From the NCBI GenBank assembly GCA_947574505.1, contig CANPJW010000019.1, positions 1 through 45,828 on the forward strand: a stretch of 45,828 nt of DNA, given 5' to 3'. A model generated the notes under the pieces. It worked only from the letters and a program-made list of their open reading frames with translations, was not told where the DNA came from and made no database searches. Each line of letters starts with the position of its first letter. Within the stretch, counting starts at the first letter, position 1. Source of the DNA: an uncultured Bacteroides sp. GTDB taxonomy: Bacteria > Bacteroidota > Bacteroidia > Bacteroidales > Bacteroidaceae. This document shows positions 27,880 to 37,226 of this stretch, in pieces. The position numbers and the translations under genes are program-made.

Positions 27880-28703
27880 TGGAAGTAAACACTATGCAGA
27901 CTGAATATATATTAAAAGCGATGGATGCGGCTTTAGCTGCCGGTAAGGAAATTCTGAACGTTTATAATGATCCTTCTTCTGATTTTCAGGTTGAAAGGAA
28001 AGCCGATAATTCTCCACTGACTCTTGCAGACCGTAAGGCGCATGAAACCATTATGACTTATTTGCAGGAAACAGACTATCCGGTATTGAGTGAGGAAGGA
28101 AAGCATTTGCCTTACGAGAAACGGGCGCAATGGGATACGTTGTGGATAGTCGATCCCTTGGATGGAACAAAGGAATTTATAAAACGGAATGGGGAATTTA
28201 CTGTCAATATTGCTTTGGTAAAAGAAGGAGTTCCTGTTTTTGGAGTGATTTATGTTCCTGTCAAAGAAACGCTTTATTGGGGTGAAGTGGCAACCGGCGC
28301 TTATAAAATGGAAGGAGTGACCGGACGTGCAGGCCGTTCACTGGAAGAAATGAAGGCATCGGCATTTCGTATGCCCTGTGCCGAAACAAATGAAGTTTTT
28401 GTCATTGTTGCTTCCCGTTCCCATCTGTCGGCCGAAACGGAAGAGTATATTGAGGAAAAGCGAAAGATATACCCTCATGTGGAGTTGGTGTCTGTAGGCA
28501 GTTCCATCAAGATTTGCAAAGTGTGTGAGGGACTGGCCGATGAATATCCCCGTTTTGCTCCTACCATGGAGTGGGATACGGCTGCCGGTCATGCCATAGC
28601 CAAGGCATCCGGAGCAGAAATATATCAGGCGGGAAAAGAAGAACCGTTGAAATATAACAAGCCGGACTTGCTGAATCCTTGGTTTGTCGTTAAACGAAAT
28701 TAA
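27879..28703 (+). CDS. cysQ: 3'(2'),5'-bisphosphate nucleotidase CysQ
   Basis: A 274-residue member of the inositol-monophosphatase superfamily. The metal site is E72/E73 (S-E-E), D92-P-L-D95-G-T (92-97) and W-D233-T-A-A-G-H. It hydrolyses 3'-phosphoadenosine 5'-phosphate, the by-product of sulfotransfer, to AMP. The ATG at 27879 overlaps the previous stop codon; a second ATG at 27894 is possible. It is the first sulfate gene of the operon, which fits a need to remove PAP made by the last gene. Confidence 0.94.
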   Translation: MEVNTMQTEYILKAMDAALAAGKEILNVYNDPSSDFQVERKADNSPLTLADRKAHETIMTYLQETDYPVLSEEGKHLPYEKRAQWDTLWIVDPLDGTKEFIKRNGEFTVNIALVKEGVPVFGVIYVPVKETLYWGEVATGAYKMEGVTGRAGRSLEEMKASAFRMPCAETNEVFVIVASRSHLSAETEEYIEEKRKIYPHVELVSVGSSIKICKVCEGLADEYPRFAPTMEWDTAAGHAIAKASGAEIYQAGKEEPLKYNKPDLLNPWFVVKRN

Positions 28704-28715
28704 TATCCGGAAACG

Positions 28716-30272
28716 ATGCTGACATTCGAAATGATTATTGTGTTTTTGGGATTAACAGGGATGGTGACTGCATTAGTCCTTGATAAAATGCGTCCCGGAA
28801 TGATTCTGTTCTCTGTTACTGTACTCTTTCTTTGTTTCGGTATATTGACTCCGAAAGAGATGTTGGAGGGATTCAGTAATAAAGGGATGATTACCGTAGC
28901 GTTGCTTTTCCTGATCAGTGAAGGAGTCCGGCAATCGGGAGCGTTGGGACAGTTGATAAAGAAACTTCTGCCTCAAGAGAAGACAACGGTCATGAAGGCG
29001 CAGGCACGTATGCTGCCCGCTATTTCTTTTGTTTCTGCTTTTCTCAATAATACGCCAGTGGTTGTGATTTTTGCTCCTATTATTAAACGTTGGGCGGAAT
29101 CTGTCCGCATTCCGGCAACTAAATTCTTGATCCCTCTTTCATATGCTACCATACTGGGGGGAATGTGTACGCTTATCGGGACTTCTACTAATCTGGTGGT
29201 GGATGGTATGATTTTAGATGCCGGATATAAGGGCTTTGGTATGTTTGAATTAGGCCGGGTGGGTATTTTCATTGCTTTGGCAGGAATTGTTTATTTGTTG
29301 TTTTTTTCTTCCAGGTTATTGCCGGAGGTTCGGAAAGACACGGTAGGCGACGAACATGGGGAAGCGGATGCGTCTTCTTTTCATCGTGTTGAGGCGGTGA
29401 TAGGTGCTCGTTTCCCGGGTATCAATAAAAGGGTGGGGGATTTTAATTTTGTCCGTCATTATGGTGCTGAAGTAAAAGAAATAAAACGAAGCGGAGTTAG
29501 TATTGTAGAGAATCTGTCACGGGTGAAGTTTCATGAGGGAGATACGTTGGTGCTATGGGCGGATGATTCATTTATCTCTACATGGGGAGATTCTTCTGTA
29601 TTCGTGTTATTGGCCAATGGCAAAGATACCGAGCCGAAAGCCGGGAGAAAGAAACGTTGGTTTGCATTGACTTTATTGGTGCTGATGATTGTGGGGGCAA
29701 CAGTAGGAGAGTTGCCTTTTATGGAAGAATTACTTCCCGGTATTGATCTTGATATGTTCTTTTTTGCAGCTGTAACGACTGTGATAATGGCATGGACCAA
29801 ACTTTTTCCGGCACGTAAATATACAAAATATATATCATGGGATATCTTGATAACCATTGCCTGTGCGTTTGCTATAAGTCGCGCCATGGTAAATTCCGGA
29901 GTGGCGGATATCATTGCGCATGGAATCATTGATATGAGTGATGACTACAGTCCGCATGTGTTGCTGGCTGTTTTGTTTATCATTACAAATCTGTTTACCG
30001 AACTGATAACCAATAATGCCGCCGCCGCATTGGCTTTTCCGCTTGCCCTTTCCTTATCCAATCAGTTGGGGGTAAGTCCGATGCCCTTTTTTGTTGTCAT
30101 TTGCATCGCTGCATCTGCCAGTTTTTCCACTCCTATCGGTTATCAGACTAATTTGATTGTGCAGGGTATCGGAAACTATAAGTTTACGGATTTTGTACGT
30201 ATCGGTTTGCCGTTGAATATATTGACATTTATAATTTCGGTTATTCTGATACCGCTGATATGGCCTTTTTGA
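28716..30272 (+). CDS. SLC13-family anion permease (probably sulfate)
   Basis: A 518-residue membrane protein with about ten or more hydrophobic segments in two halves. The family repeats are visible: F-L-N-N-T-P-V-V with G-T-S-T-N-L-V in the first half and E-L-I-T-N-N-A-A-A with P-I-G-Y-Q-T-N-L-I-V in the second. A cytoplasmic TrkA-C (RCK_C) domain lies between them at about 215-300. SLC13/DASS carriers move sulfate or dicarboxylates with sodium. Placement between cysQ and cysC makes sulfate the likely substrate; this is inference from context. Confidence 0.85.
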   Translation: MLTFEMIIVFLGLTGMVTALVLDKMRPGMILFSVTVLFLCFGILTPKEMLEGFSNKGMITVALLFLISEGVRQSGALGQLIKKLLPQEKTTVMKAQARMLPAISFVSAFLNNTPVVVIFAPIIKRWAESVRIPATKFLIPLSYATILGGMCTLIGTSTNLVVDGMILDAGYKGFGMFELGRVGIFIALAGIVYLLFFSSRLLPEVRKDTVGDEHGEADASSFHRVEAVIGARFPGINKRVGDFNFVRHYGAEVKEIKRSGVSIVENLSRVKFHEGDTLVLWADDSFISTWGDSSVFVLLANGKDTEPKAGRKKRWFALTLLVLMIVGATVGELPFMEELLPGIDLDMFFFAAVTTVIMAWTKLFPARKYTKYISWDILITIACAFAISRAMVNSGVADIIAHGIIDMSDDYSPHVLLAVLFIITNLFTELITNNAAAALAFPLALSLSNQLGVSPMPFFVVICIAASASFSTPIGYQTNLIVQGIGNYKFTDFVRIGLPLNILTFIISVILIPLIWPF

Positions 30273-30301
30273 TGAAGTTAAAGACAAAATGAAAATAGAG
30301 A

Positions 30302-30916
30302 ATGGAAGAGGAAAATATATATCCTATCTTTGACCGTATGCTTTCCCGGAAAGATAAAGAAGAACTGCTGGGACAACGGGGAGTTATGCTGTGGCTGACG
30401 GGACTTAGCGGTTCCGGTAAGAGTACTATTGCCATAGCTTTGGAACGTGAATTACATAAACGTGGTTTGCTCTGCCGTATATTGGACGGGGATAATATTC
30501 GTAGTGGCATCAATAATAATTTGGGCTTTTCGGCAGAGGATCGTGTGGAAAACATCCGTCGCATAGCCGAAATAGGCAAGTTGTTTGTTGATACGGGAAT
30601 CATTACCATTGCCGCTTTCATCAGTCCCGGCAATGAGCTTCGGCAGATGGCTGCCCGTATTATCGGGATAGAGGATTTCCTGGAAATCTATGTCAGCACT
30701 CCTTTGGTAGAGTGTGAGAAACGTGATGTGAAAGGACTTTATGCCAAAGCACGTCGGGGTGAAATCAAGAACTTTACCGGAATTTCCGCCCCTTTTGAAG
30801 CTCCGGAGCATCCTGCCTTATCTTTGGATACTTCTAAGCTGAGTTTGGAAGAGTCGGTCAATACTTTGTTGGAGTTGGTGCTCCCCATTGTTGGTAAAAA
30901 AGGAGAAAAAATATAA
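30302..30916 (+). CDS. cysC: Adenylylsulfate kinase
   Basis: A 204-residue APS kinase, which phosphorylates adenosine 5'-phosphosulfate to PAPS. Walker A is GLSGSGKS (34-41), followed by the D-G-D-N-I-R motif and the F-I-S-P stretch. The usual F-I-S-P-Y-R-x-x-R reads F-I-S-P-G-N-E-L-R. It is encoded separately from cysN; some bacteria fuse the two. It lies 29 bp after the permease gene and 11 bp before cysD. Confidence 0.95.
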   Translation: MEEENIYPIFDRMLSRKDKEELLGQRGVMLWLTGLSGSGKSTIAIALERELHKRGLLCRILDGDNIRSGINNNLGFSAEDRVENIRRIAEIGKLFVDTGIITIAAFISPGNELRQMAARIIGIEDFLEIYVSTPLVECEKRDVKGLYAKARRGEIKNFTGISAPFEAPEHPALSLDTSKLSLEESVNTLLELVLPIVGKKGEKI

Positions 30917-30927
30917 TTCATTATAAA

Positions 30928-31839
30928 ATGGAAGAAAATTATAAATTGAGCCACTTAAGGGAACTGGAAGCGGAGTCTATCCATATCATTCGTGAAGTGG
31001 CAGCTGAATTTGAGAATCCTGTTATGCTTTATAGTATTGGTAAAGATTCGTCTGTCATGGTACGTTTGGCAGAGAAGGCTTTCTATCCGGGAAAAGTGCC
31101 TTTCCCTTTGATGCATATCGATTCTAAATGGAAATTCAGGGAAATGATAGAGTTCCGTGATCAATACGCCAAAGAACATGGATGGAATTTGATAGTGGAA
31201 AGTAATATGGAGGCTTTTAATGCCGGAGTAGGGCCTTTTACGCATGGCAGCAAAGTGCATACCGATTTAATGAAGACACAGGCGTTGCTTCACGGGTTGG
31301 ATAAATACAGGTTTGATGCCGCCTTTGGTGGAGCACGTCGTGATGAGGAAAAGTCACGTGCCAAAGAACGTATATTCTCTTTTCGTGACCGTTTTCATCA
31401 GTGGGATCCTAAAAACCAGCGTCCTGAGTTGTGGGATATTTATAATGCTAAGATTCATAAAGGGGAAAGTATCCGTGTGTTTCCATTAAGCAACTGGACT
31501 GAGCTGGATATCTGGCAGTACATCCGTTTGGAAAATATTCCTATCGTGCCGCTCTATTTTGCCAAGGAACGTCCTGTGGTGAATATAGATGGAAATCTGA
31601 TTATGGCTGATGATGACCGACTGCCCGAAGAATATCGGGACCGTATTGAAATGAAGAAAGTGCGTTTCCGTACTTTGGGGTGTTGGCCTTTGACCGGGGC
31701 CGTAGAGAGTGATGCCGATACGATTGAGAAAATTGTAGAGGAAATGATGACCACTACCAAAAGCGAGCGTACTACCCGTGTCATTGATTTCGACCAGGAT
31801 GCCAGTATGGAGCAGAAGAAACGTGAAGGATATTTTTAA
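30928..31839 (+). CDS. cysD: Sulfate adenylyltransferase subunit 2
   Basis: A 303-residue PP-loop ATP pyrophosphatase, the catalytic subunit of ATP sulfurylase. The PP motif S-I-G-K-D-S-S is at 36-42 and the family's [18 protein letters not shown] is clear. With CysN it forms APS from ATP and sulfate. Length is normal. The gene pair cysD-cysN has a 21-bp gap. Confidence 0.97.
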   Translation: MEENYKLSHLRELEAESIHIIREVAAEFENPVMLYSIGKDSSVMVRLAEKAFYPGKVPFPLMHIDSKWKFREMIEFRDQYAKEHGWNLIVESNMEAFNAGVGPFTHGSKVHTDLMKTQALLHGLDKYRFDAAFGGARRDEEKSRAKERIFSFRDRFHQWDPKNQRPELWDIYNAKIHKGESIRVFPLSNWTELDIWQYIRLENIPIVPLYFAKERPVVNIDGNLIMADDDRLPEEYRDRIEMKKVRFRTLGCWPLTGAVESDADTIEKIVEEMMTTTKSERTTRVIDFDQDASMEQKKREGYF

Positions 31840-31860
31840 ATGGATAAGTAGGAATTTAAA

Positions 31861-33333
31861 ATGAAGGAATGGGTGATGGAGAATAAACTGAATATAAAGG
31901 AATATTTAGATAAGGATGAACAGAAAGACTTGCTACGCCTGTTGACAGCCGGTTCGGTAGACGATGGAAAGTCTACCCTGATAGGACGTCTGTTGTTTGA
32001 CAGCAAGAAGTTGTACGAGGACCAGCTTGCCGCTTTGGAACGTGACAGCAAACGTGTGGGGAATGCAGGTGACCATATAGATTACGCTTTGTTGTGCGAC
32101 GGGTTGAAAGCAGAGCGCGAGCAGGGTATTACGATTGATGTAGCTTACCGTTATTTTTCAACGAACAACCGTAAATTTATCATAGCCGATACTCCGGGAC
32201 ATGAACAATATACCCGCAATATGATTACCGGAGGTTCTACTGCCAATCTTGCCATAATCTTGGTAGATGCTCGCTTGGGTGTGATTACGCAGACCTGCCG
32301 CCATACTTTTCTGGTATCTTTATTGGGAATAAAGCATGTGGTGCTGGCGGTGAACAAGATGGACCTTGTCGGGTTTTCGGAGGAGCGTTTCAACGAAATC
32401 GTGACCGAATATAAGAAATTTGTAGAGCCATTGGGAATCCCGGATGTGACTTGTATTCCTCTTTCGGCACTTGACGGTGACAATGTGGTGCAGAAATCTG
32501 AACGTACGCCATGGTACAAAGGTACTTCTTTATTGGAATTGCTTGAAACGGTTTCCATCGAGAATGACCATAATCTGACTGATTTCCGTTTCCCGGTTCA
32601 GTATGTATTAAGACCGAATCTGGATTTCCGCGGTTTCTGTGGAAAGGTTGCTTCCGGTGTCATCCATAAAGGAGATGAGGTGATGGCTTTGCCTTCCGGC
32701 AAGAAATCTCATATCAAGAGTATTGTTACTTATGATGGTGAGTTAGAGTATGCTTTCCCGCCGCAAGCAGTGACATTGACTTTGGAGGATGAGATTGACG
32801 TGTCTCGCGGAGATATGTTGGTGCATGCCGATAATGTGCCTGTGATAGATCGTAACTTTGAAGCCATGTTGGTATGGATGGATGAGGAGGCGATGGACCT
32901 TGACAAATCTTTCTTTATCAAGCATACCACCAATACAGGACGTACCCGTATAGATAGCATTAAGTATAAAGTGGATGTGAATACGATGGAGCATCTGTCT
33001 GTTGAAAACGGTAAATTGAAAAAGGAGGATCTGCCTTTGCAATTGAATCAGATTGCCCGTGTGACATTTACTACCGCCAAGCCGCTTTTCTTTGATTCTT
33101 ATCAAAAGAATAAAGCTTGCGGTTCTTTTATTCTGATTGACCCCATTACCAATAACACCAGTGCGGTGGGGATGATTATAGACAGAGTGGAAGCCAAAGA
33201 TATGCTGAATGCCATGGAAGTTCCTACTTTGAATCTGGCAGCTATGGGTATTGGTGAGGAACATTATGAAGCCATAGAAAAGGTGGTGAAAGAATTGGAC
33301 CGTCAAGGCATTTCAGTCAAGATAGAAAAATAA
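31861..33333 (+). CDS. cysN: Sulfate adenylyltransferase subunit 1 (GTPase)
   Basis: A 490-residue EF-Tu-like GTPase that drives APS formation by CysD. G1 is GSVDDGKS (31-38), G3 D-T-P-G-H-E-Q-Y and G4 N-K-M-D. EF-Tu-like beta-barrel domains follow. No C-terminal APS kinase domain is fused. An internal ATG at 31876, with AAGGA about 7 nt before it, is an equally good start and would give [11 protein letters not shown]. Confidence 0.97.
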   Translation: MKEWVMENKLNIKEYLDKDEQKDLLRLLTAGSVDDGKSTLIGRLLFDSKKLYEDQLAALERDSKRVGNAGDHIDYALLCDGLKAEREQGITIDVAYRYFSTNNRKFIIADTPGHEQYTRNMITGGSTANLAIILVDARLGVITQTCRHTFLVSLLGIKHVVLAVNKMDLVGFSEERFNEIVTEYKKFVEPLGIPDVTCIPLSALDGDNVVQKSERTPWYKGTSLLELLETVSIENDHNLTDFRFPVQYVLRPNLDFRGFCGKVASGVIHKGDEVMALPSGKKSHIKSIVTYDGELEYAFPPQAVTLTLEDEIDVSRGDMLVHADNVPVIDRNFEAMLVWMDEEAMDLDKSFFIKHTTNTGRTRIDSIKYKVDVNTMEHLSVENGKLKKEDLPLQLNQIARVTFTTAKPLFFDSYQKNKACGSFILIDPITNNTSAVGMIIDRVEAKDMLNAMEVPTLNLAAMGIGEEHYEAIEKVVKELDRQGISVKIEK

Positions 33334-33360
33334 CAGCGTACAATTAAAAAAAGAAAAGTA

Positions 33361-34467
33361 ATGGGATTACTTGAATTCAACAAGCTGCCGATTAATACAT
33401 TGGTAGGCGCCGATTGGAAAACGTTCAAGGCGATTACTGCGGGAAGGGAAATTGATCCGGCATATAGAGGAAAATACCGTTTGACGAAAGCAGTATGCCG
33501 TTTGCTTTCCACCTTGGCTCCATTGCAGGAAAAGCGATACAGGAAACTGTTGGCCGACAAGCCTTTGGAACACGATCCGGTCTTTATCCTCGGACATTGG
33601 CGTAGCGGGACTACCTTTATGCATAATGTGTTCTCTTGTGACAAACATTTCGGATATAATACTACTTATCAGACGGTGTTTCCTCACCTGATGATGTGGG
33701 GACAGCCTTTTTTCAAGAAGAATATGAGTTGGCTGATGCCCGACAAGCGTCCGACGGATAATATGGAACTGGCTGTAGACTTGCCTCAGGAGGAAGAGTT
33801 TGCATTGGCCAATATGATGCCCTATACCTATTATAACTTTTGGTTCCTGCCTAAGTACCAACAGGAATATGCTGATAAATATTTGTTATTCAATGATATC
33901 AGTGATGAGGAATTGAAAGTGTTTGAGGATATATTCACCAAACTTATTAAAATTTCTCTTTGGAATACAGGCGGAACACAATTCTTAAGTAAGAATCCGC
34001 CTCATACAGGCCGTGTAAAAGAGTTGGTCAAGATGTTTCCGAATGCCAAATTCATCTATTTGATGCGTAATCCGTATACGGTATTCGAATCTACAAGGAA
34101 TTTCTTCACCAATACAATCCAGCCGTTGAAACTGGAGGATATTTCTCCAGAGGCGTTGGAACAGAATGTGCTTTCCATTTATGCCAAGCTGTATCATAAA
34201 TATGAGGCGGATAAACAATTCATTCCTGAAGGAAATTTGATGGAAGTGAAGTTCGAGGATTTTGAAGCGGATGCAATGGCTATGACCGAGCATATCTATA
34301 AATCTCTTTCTATTCCCGGATTCGAAGCAGCTGCTCCGGCTATCAGCCAATATATAGGCGGAAAGAAGGGATATAAGAAGAATAAGTATAAGTATGACGA
34401 CCGTACGGTCCGGTTAGTGGAAGAGAATTGGAAGTTTGCACTGGATCAGTGGGGCTATTCCATCTAA
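33361..34467 (+). CDS. PAPS-dependent sulfotransferase
   Basis: A 368-residue cytosolic sulfotransferase. The 5'-phosphosulfate loop is G-H-W-R-S-G-T-T-F (78-86) and the 3'-phosphate-binding stretch Y-L-M-R-N-P-Y-T-V-F-E-S-T-R (233-246). A conserved D-L-P-Q-E-E-E-F lies at 140-147. It ends the operon that makes PAPS, so PAPS supply and use are encoded together. The layout matches, from memory, the Bacteroides thetaiotaomicron cluster ending in BT_0416, a sulfotransferase that acts on cholesterol and steroids. A sterol-type substrate is thus likely but not shown by the sequence. Confidence 0.9.
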   Translation: MGLLEFNKLPINTLVGADWKTFKAITAGREIDPAYRGKYRLTKAVCRLLSTLAPLQEKRYRKLLADKPLEHDPVFILGHWRSGTTFMHNVFSCDKHFGYNTTYQTVFPHLMMWGQPFFKKNMSWLMPDKRPTDNMELAVDLPQEEEFALANMMPYTYYNFWFLPKYQQEYADKYLLFNDISDEELKVFEDIFTKLIKISLWNTGGTQFLSKNPPHTGRVKELVKMFPNAKFIYLMRNPYTVFESTRNFFTNTIQPLKLEDISPEALEQNVLSIYAKLYHKYEADKQFIPEGNLMEVKFEDFEADAMAMTEHIYKSLSIPGFEAAAPAISQYIGGKKGYKKNKYKYDDRTVRLVEENWKFALDQWGYSI

Positions 34468-34512
34468 AAAATAAATGCCCGCAATACTGTTTTTATAAGG
34501 AATTGCGGGCAT
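34465..34512. terminator. Intrinsic terminator between convergent genes
   Basis: ATGCCCGCAAT (34475-34485) pairs with ATTGCGGGCAT (34502-34512). On the minus strand a T-rich tail follows, so it mainly ends the OmpA gene. The plus-strand tail is weak. Confidence 0.8.
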
Positions 34513-34544
34513 GATTATCTTCTGCTGACAGAAATCAGTGTATA

Positions 34545-35750
34545 TTATTGGGCTTCGATAATTACACGACGGTTGAATGCCGGAGGAGTTAAGGTGTTGA
34601 CACCACCCATTCCGCTGATAATCAGATTGTTTTTGTTGACACCCAATTTAACCAGTTCATTAGCCACGTTGTTGGCACGGTCTTCACTTAACTGCTTGTT
34701 CCATGCAGCGCTACCTGTATCACTATCAGCATAACCGGTTACTTTCAATTTTAGTCCCGGGTTGTCTTTTACCAGATCTGCGATTTGTTGCAAATTTACA
34801 GTAGAGTTGGTAGGAAGAACCGCTGAACCGATCTGGAAAAATACAGATTGAGGAGCCGGAGCAATTTGGTTCACTGTCACTTGTTCTGTAACCACTTCAG
34901 TGGGTTGGTTGGCAAGTTGGGCCTTTAATTGACGGTTTTGTTCTATCTGTTGAGCCAAAGCGGTATTGATGGCATCCATTTGTGAAGAGGTAAGTGCCAT
35001 GATAGCATCTACATCCGGAGCAGGTTTGAATCCTCTTTGTGGAAATTTATAAGTGATACCCACTGTAGCACCTGCCATAAAATCAGGGCCTTTACTGGTG
35101 GTTTTTCCATCAAATTTGTTTTCTGTACCCATTCCGTAAAGTTCCAGATTCAAGTCCCAGGCACTGGCCAGATGGAATGTATTGATGATACCGAAATTGA
35201 ATGCCAGTGAATTACGACGTGGAGCATCATATGAGTGGGCAAAACCGAAACCTACGAATGGCACGAAGTCGTATATGCGGTCTTCATTATATCCGGCTAT
35301 CATGTTACTGACATTAAATAAGATGTCACCATGCAAATTCATGTAGTTGAACTTATCCTGATAGTATCCTTCGCTTAACATGTGAGGTTTGGAATATGCG
35401 GAAGGTTCACTGGAAAAACTCTTCGACTGCAAACCACTATATTGCAAACGTAATCCTAAGCCGGGAGTAAACCATTTGCCGATTGATATTTGAAGAGCGG
35501 GAGCAATACGTTTCTTGAATTTACCAAGATCGGACTGATCGCCGAACAGTACTTGTGCACCTCCACCAACAGAGAAGAACCAATTATCGAAGAAGTGATT
35601 GGTCTCTACCTTGTACTTATCCACAGGTACCTCCATTACATCTACACTCTCGCCTACAAGGACGTTTTGTGAATTGCTTTTCTGTTGCGCAAACGCTACA
35701 GAACTTAAACTGGCCGCAGCCAGCAAAAACATTAATTTTTTCATACTCAT
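34545..35750 (-). CDS. OmpA-family outer-membrane protein
   Basis: A 401-residue protein. A signal peptide cleaved near A-F-A-Q-Q precedes an eight-strand-type barrel of about 230 residues. A short predicted coiled coil (about 265-285, Q-Q-I-E-Q-N-R-Q-L-K-A-Q-L) and a C-terminal OmpA peptidoglycan-binding domain (about 305-400) follow, with T-G-Y-A-D-S-D-T-G-S and N-R-R-V-I-I-E. Proteins of this type are very abundant in Bacteroides outer membranes and anchor them to the wall. Start M1 or M3 (M-S-M-K-K) cannot be told apart. No strong promoter match is seen; TGAATTTG near 35795 is a weak candidate. Confidence 0.92.
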   Translation of the reverse strand: MSMKKLMFLLAAASLSSVAFAQQKSNSQNVLVGESVDVMEVPVDKYKVETNHFFDNWFFSVGGGAQVLFGDQSDLGKFKKRIAPALQISIGKWFTPGLGLRLQYSGLQSKSFSSEPSAYSKPHMLSEGYYQDKFNYMNLHGDILFNVSNMIAGYNEDRIYDFVPFVGFGFAHSYDAPRRNSLAFNFGIINTFHLASAWDLNLELYGMGTENKFDGKTTSKGPDFMAGATVGITYKFPQRGFKPAPDVDAIMALTSSQMDAINTALAQQIEQNRQLKAQLANQPTEVVTEQVTVNQIAPAPQSVFFQIGSAVLPTNSTVNLQQIADLVKDNPGLKLKVTGYADSDTGSAAWNKQLSEDRANNVANELVKLGVNKNNLIISGMGGVNTLTPPAFNRRVIIEAQ

Positions 35751-35850
35751 TTCTATTAGTTAATTATTGTCCAGGTTTATCTTCCCAAATTCAACTAAAT
35801 AACATGAGTGCTGATAAAAAGTTTGAGTAGGTTGACTATTTAATATTTTT

Positions 35851-36618
35851 TTATGAAAGAAGGCTAAAAAGATAGTGGGTATCTGTGCTGTGTCCGGCAT
35901 CAAAACTGAATCCTTCCCATTTGAATCCTTTTAAATCCCCAGGATTCTCTATCCGGTTTTTAATGATGAAGCGTGTCAATTCTCCACGGCACATTTTTGC
36001 ATAAACCACAACGGTGGTTAATTTCCCTTTTTTCCATACCTGAAATTCCGGCGTGATCACTTGTACTTCCTGCTCCACGCGTTTCCAGTCGAATAAATCT
36101 TTCATCTCCCCACTTGCCAGATTGATTAGTATTCCTCCTCTTGCTTTAATTTCTTTGATAAAGGTGTCGGTCAGAATCGGCTTCCAATAGTCAAACATGG
36201 ATATTCCTCCACGTTCGGGCAGTTTGATATCTCCTTCCATTCTGTAATTCTTGATCTGGTCTAACGGGCGGAGTAATCCGTAAAGAAAAGAAGTGATCCG
36301 CAAGTGATCCTGTGCATATTGAAAATCTTCAGGAGTAAAGTCCTGTGGATGGATACGTTTATATACTATACCGGTATAAGCCAGTAAGGCAGCTAAAGCC
36401 GAGGGAGAGTCCGAACAGAAATCTTGAAATCGCATATAGTTCTCCGCTGCTATTTTGCTGTTCACACGTAAAAGTCGTTCCAGTTCTTCAGCAGAGAATT
36501 GGGACATATCAAGTGCATTCTGTATTGCTTCGGTTTGGAATTGTGGTGTGCTGGTAACAGGAGTTTGTATTTTGCTCCGTCCGGTCATTGTTTTGGCACA
36601 TGAAATAAAAGTCATCAT
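35851..36618 (-). CDS. yaaA: Peroxide stress protein YaaA
   Basis: A 255-residue YaaA/DUF328 protein with the family's opening I-S-C-A-K-T-M, the R-I-T-S-F-L-Y-G-L-L-R-P-L-D stretch and the F-D-A-G-H-S end motif. YaaA lowers free iron and DNA damage during peroxide stress in E. coli; its biochemistry is uncertain. It is transcribed away from the tlpA-like gene, with back-to-back promoters between. Confidence 0.93.
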   Translation of the reverse strand: MMTFISCAKTMTGRSKIQTPVTSTPQFQTEAIQNALDMSQFSAEELERLLRVNSKIAAENYMRFQDFCSDSPSALAALLAYTGIVYKRIHPQDFTPEDFQYAQDHLRITSFLYGLLRPLDQIKNYRMEGDIKLPERGGISMFDYWKPILTDTFIKEIKARGGILINLASGEMKDLFDWKRVEQEVQVITPEFQVWKKGKLTTVVVYAKMCRGELTRFIIKNRIENPGDLKGFKWEGFSFDAGHSTDTHYLFSLLS

Positions 36619-36645
36619 AGGCTAAAAAATAATATTTTCTGGCGG

Positions 36646-36672
36646 CAAATATAAGAAAAACAGATATATTTG
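36646..36672. promoter_or_regulatory. Back-to-back promoters for yaaA and the TlpA-like gene
   Basis: TATATTTG occurs on the minus strand (36646-36653) and on the plus strand (36665-36672), separated by 11 bp. Each has a fitting distance to its gene; -33 elements are weak. Polymerase at one could hinder the other. Confidence 0.6.
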
Positions 36673-36705
36673 TCTTTGTTATTCCATAATTAAATATTGA
36701 GAACT

Positions 36706-37206
36706 ATGAAAATGAAAAAGTTAGGATTATTGTTCATGATGCTTTGCATGGTATTTGCCGTAAATGCTCAAGAATTGAAAAAAGGAGATAAATTACCTGA
36801 TTTTCATCTAAAATCTGCGGTATATGGAGATGTTTCTTCGGCTGAATTGAAAGGTAAGGTCGTTTTGGTGAGCTTATTTGCCACTTGGTGCGGGCCATGT
36901 CAGCTGGAACTGGCTGAAATAGAGAAGACTTTGTGGCCTGAATATAAAGATAACAAGGACTTCGTATTATTAGTAATTGGTCGTGAGCATACGGATGAAC
37001 AGTTGAGGGCTTATAATGAACGGAAGAAATTCACTTTCCCGTTATATCCCGATCCTAAACGTGAGGTGTTCTCTTTATTTGCTGAAAAGTCAATTCCTCG
37101 CGCCTATCTTTTCAATAAAGAAGGAGAAGCCGTTTATACTTCCATCGGGTATGAGAAAGAAGAATTTGGATATCTGATGAATGCCATTGCGGAAGCATTG
37201 AAATAG
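36706..37206 (+). CDS. TlpA-like periplasmic thioredoxin
   Basis: About 166 residues from ATG 36706; a TTG 9 bp upstream is less likely. The signal peptide (L-L-F-M-M-L-C-M-V-F-A-V-N-A-Q) is followed by a TlpA/AhpC-type thioredoxin fold with the active site W-C-G-P-C and the cis-proline region (S-I-P-R-A-Y-L-F). It should act as a disulfide reductase or exchange protein in the periplasm. It lies 20 bp before a large outer-membrane barrel gene and is probably cotranscribed with it. Confidence 0.9.
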   Translation: MKMKKLGLLFMMLCMVFAVNAQELKKGDKLPDFHLKSAVYGDVSSAELKGKVVLVSLFATWCGPCQLELAEIEKTLWPEYKDNKDFVLLVIGREHTDEQLRAYNERKKFTFPLYPDPKREVFSLFAEKSIPRAYLFNKEGEAVYTSIGYEKEEFGYLMNAIAEALK

Positions 37207-37226
37207 GACCCTGTTGATATTTCAAG

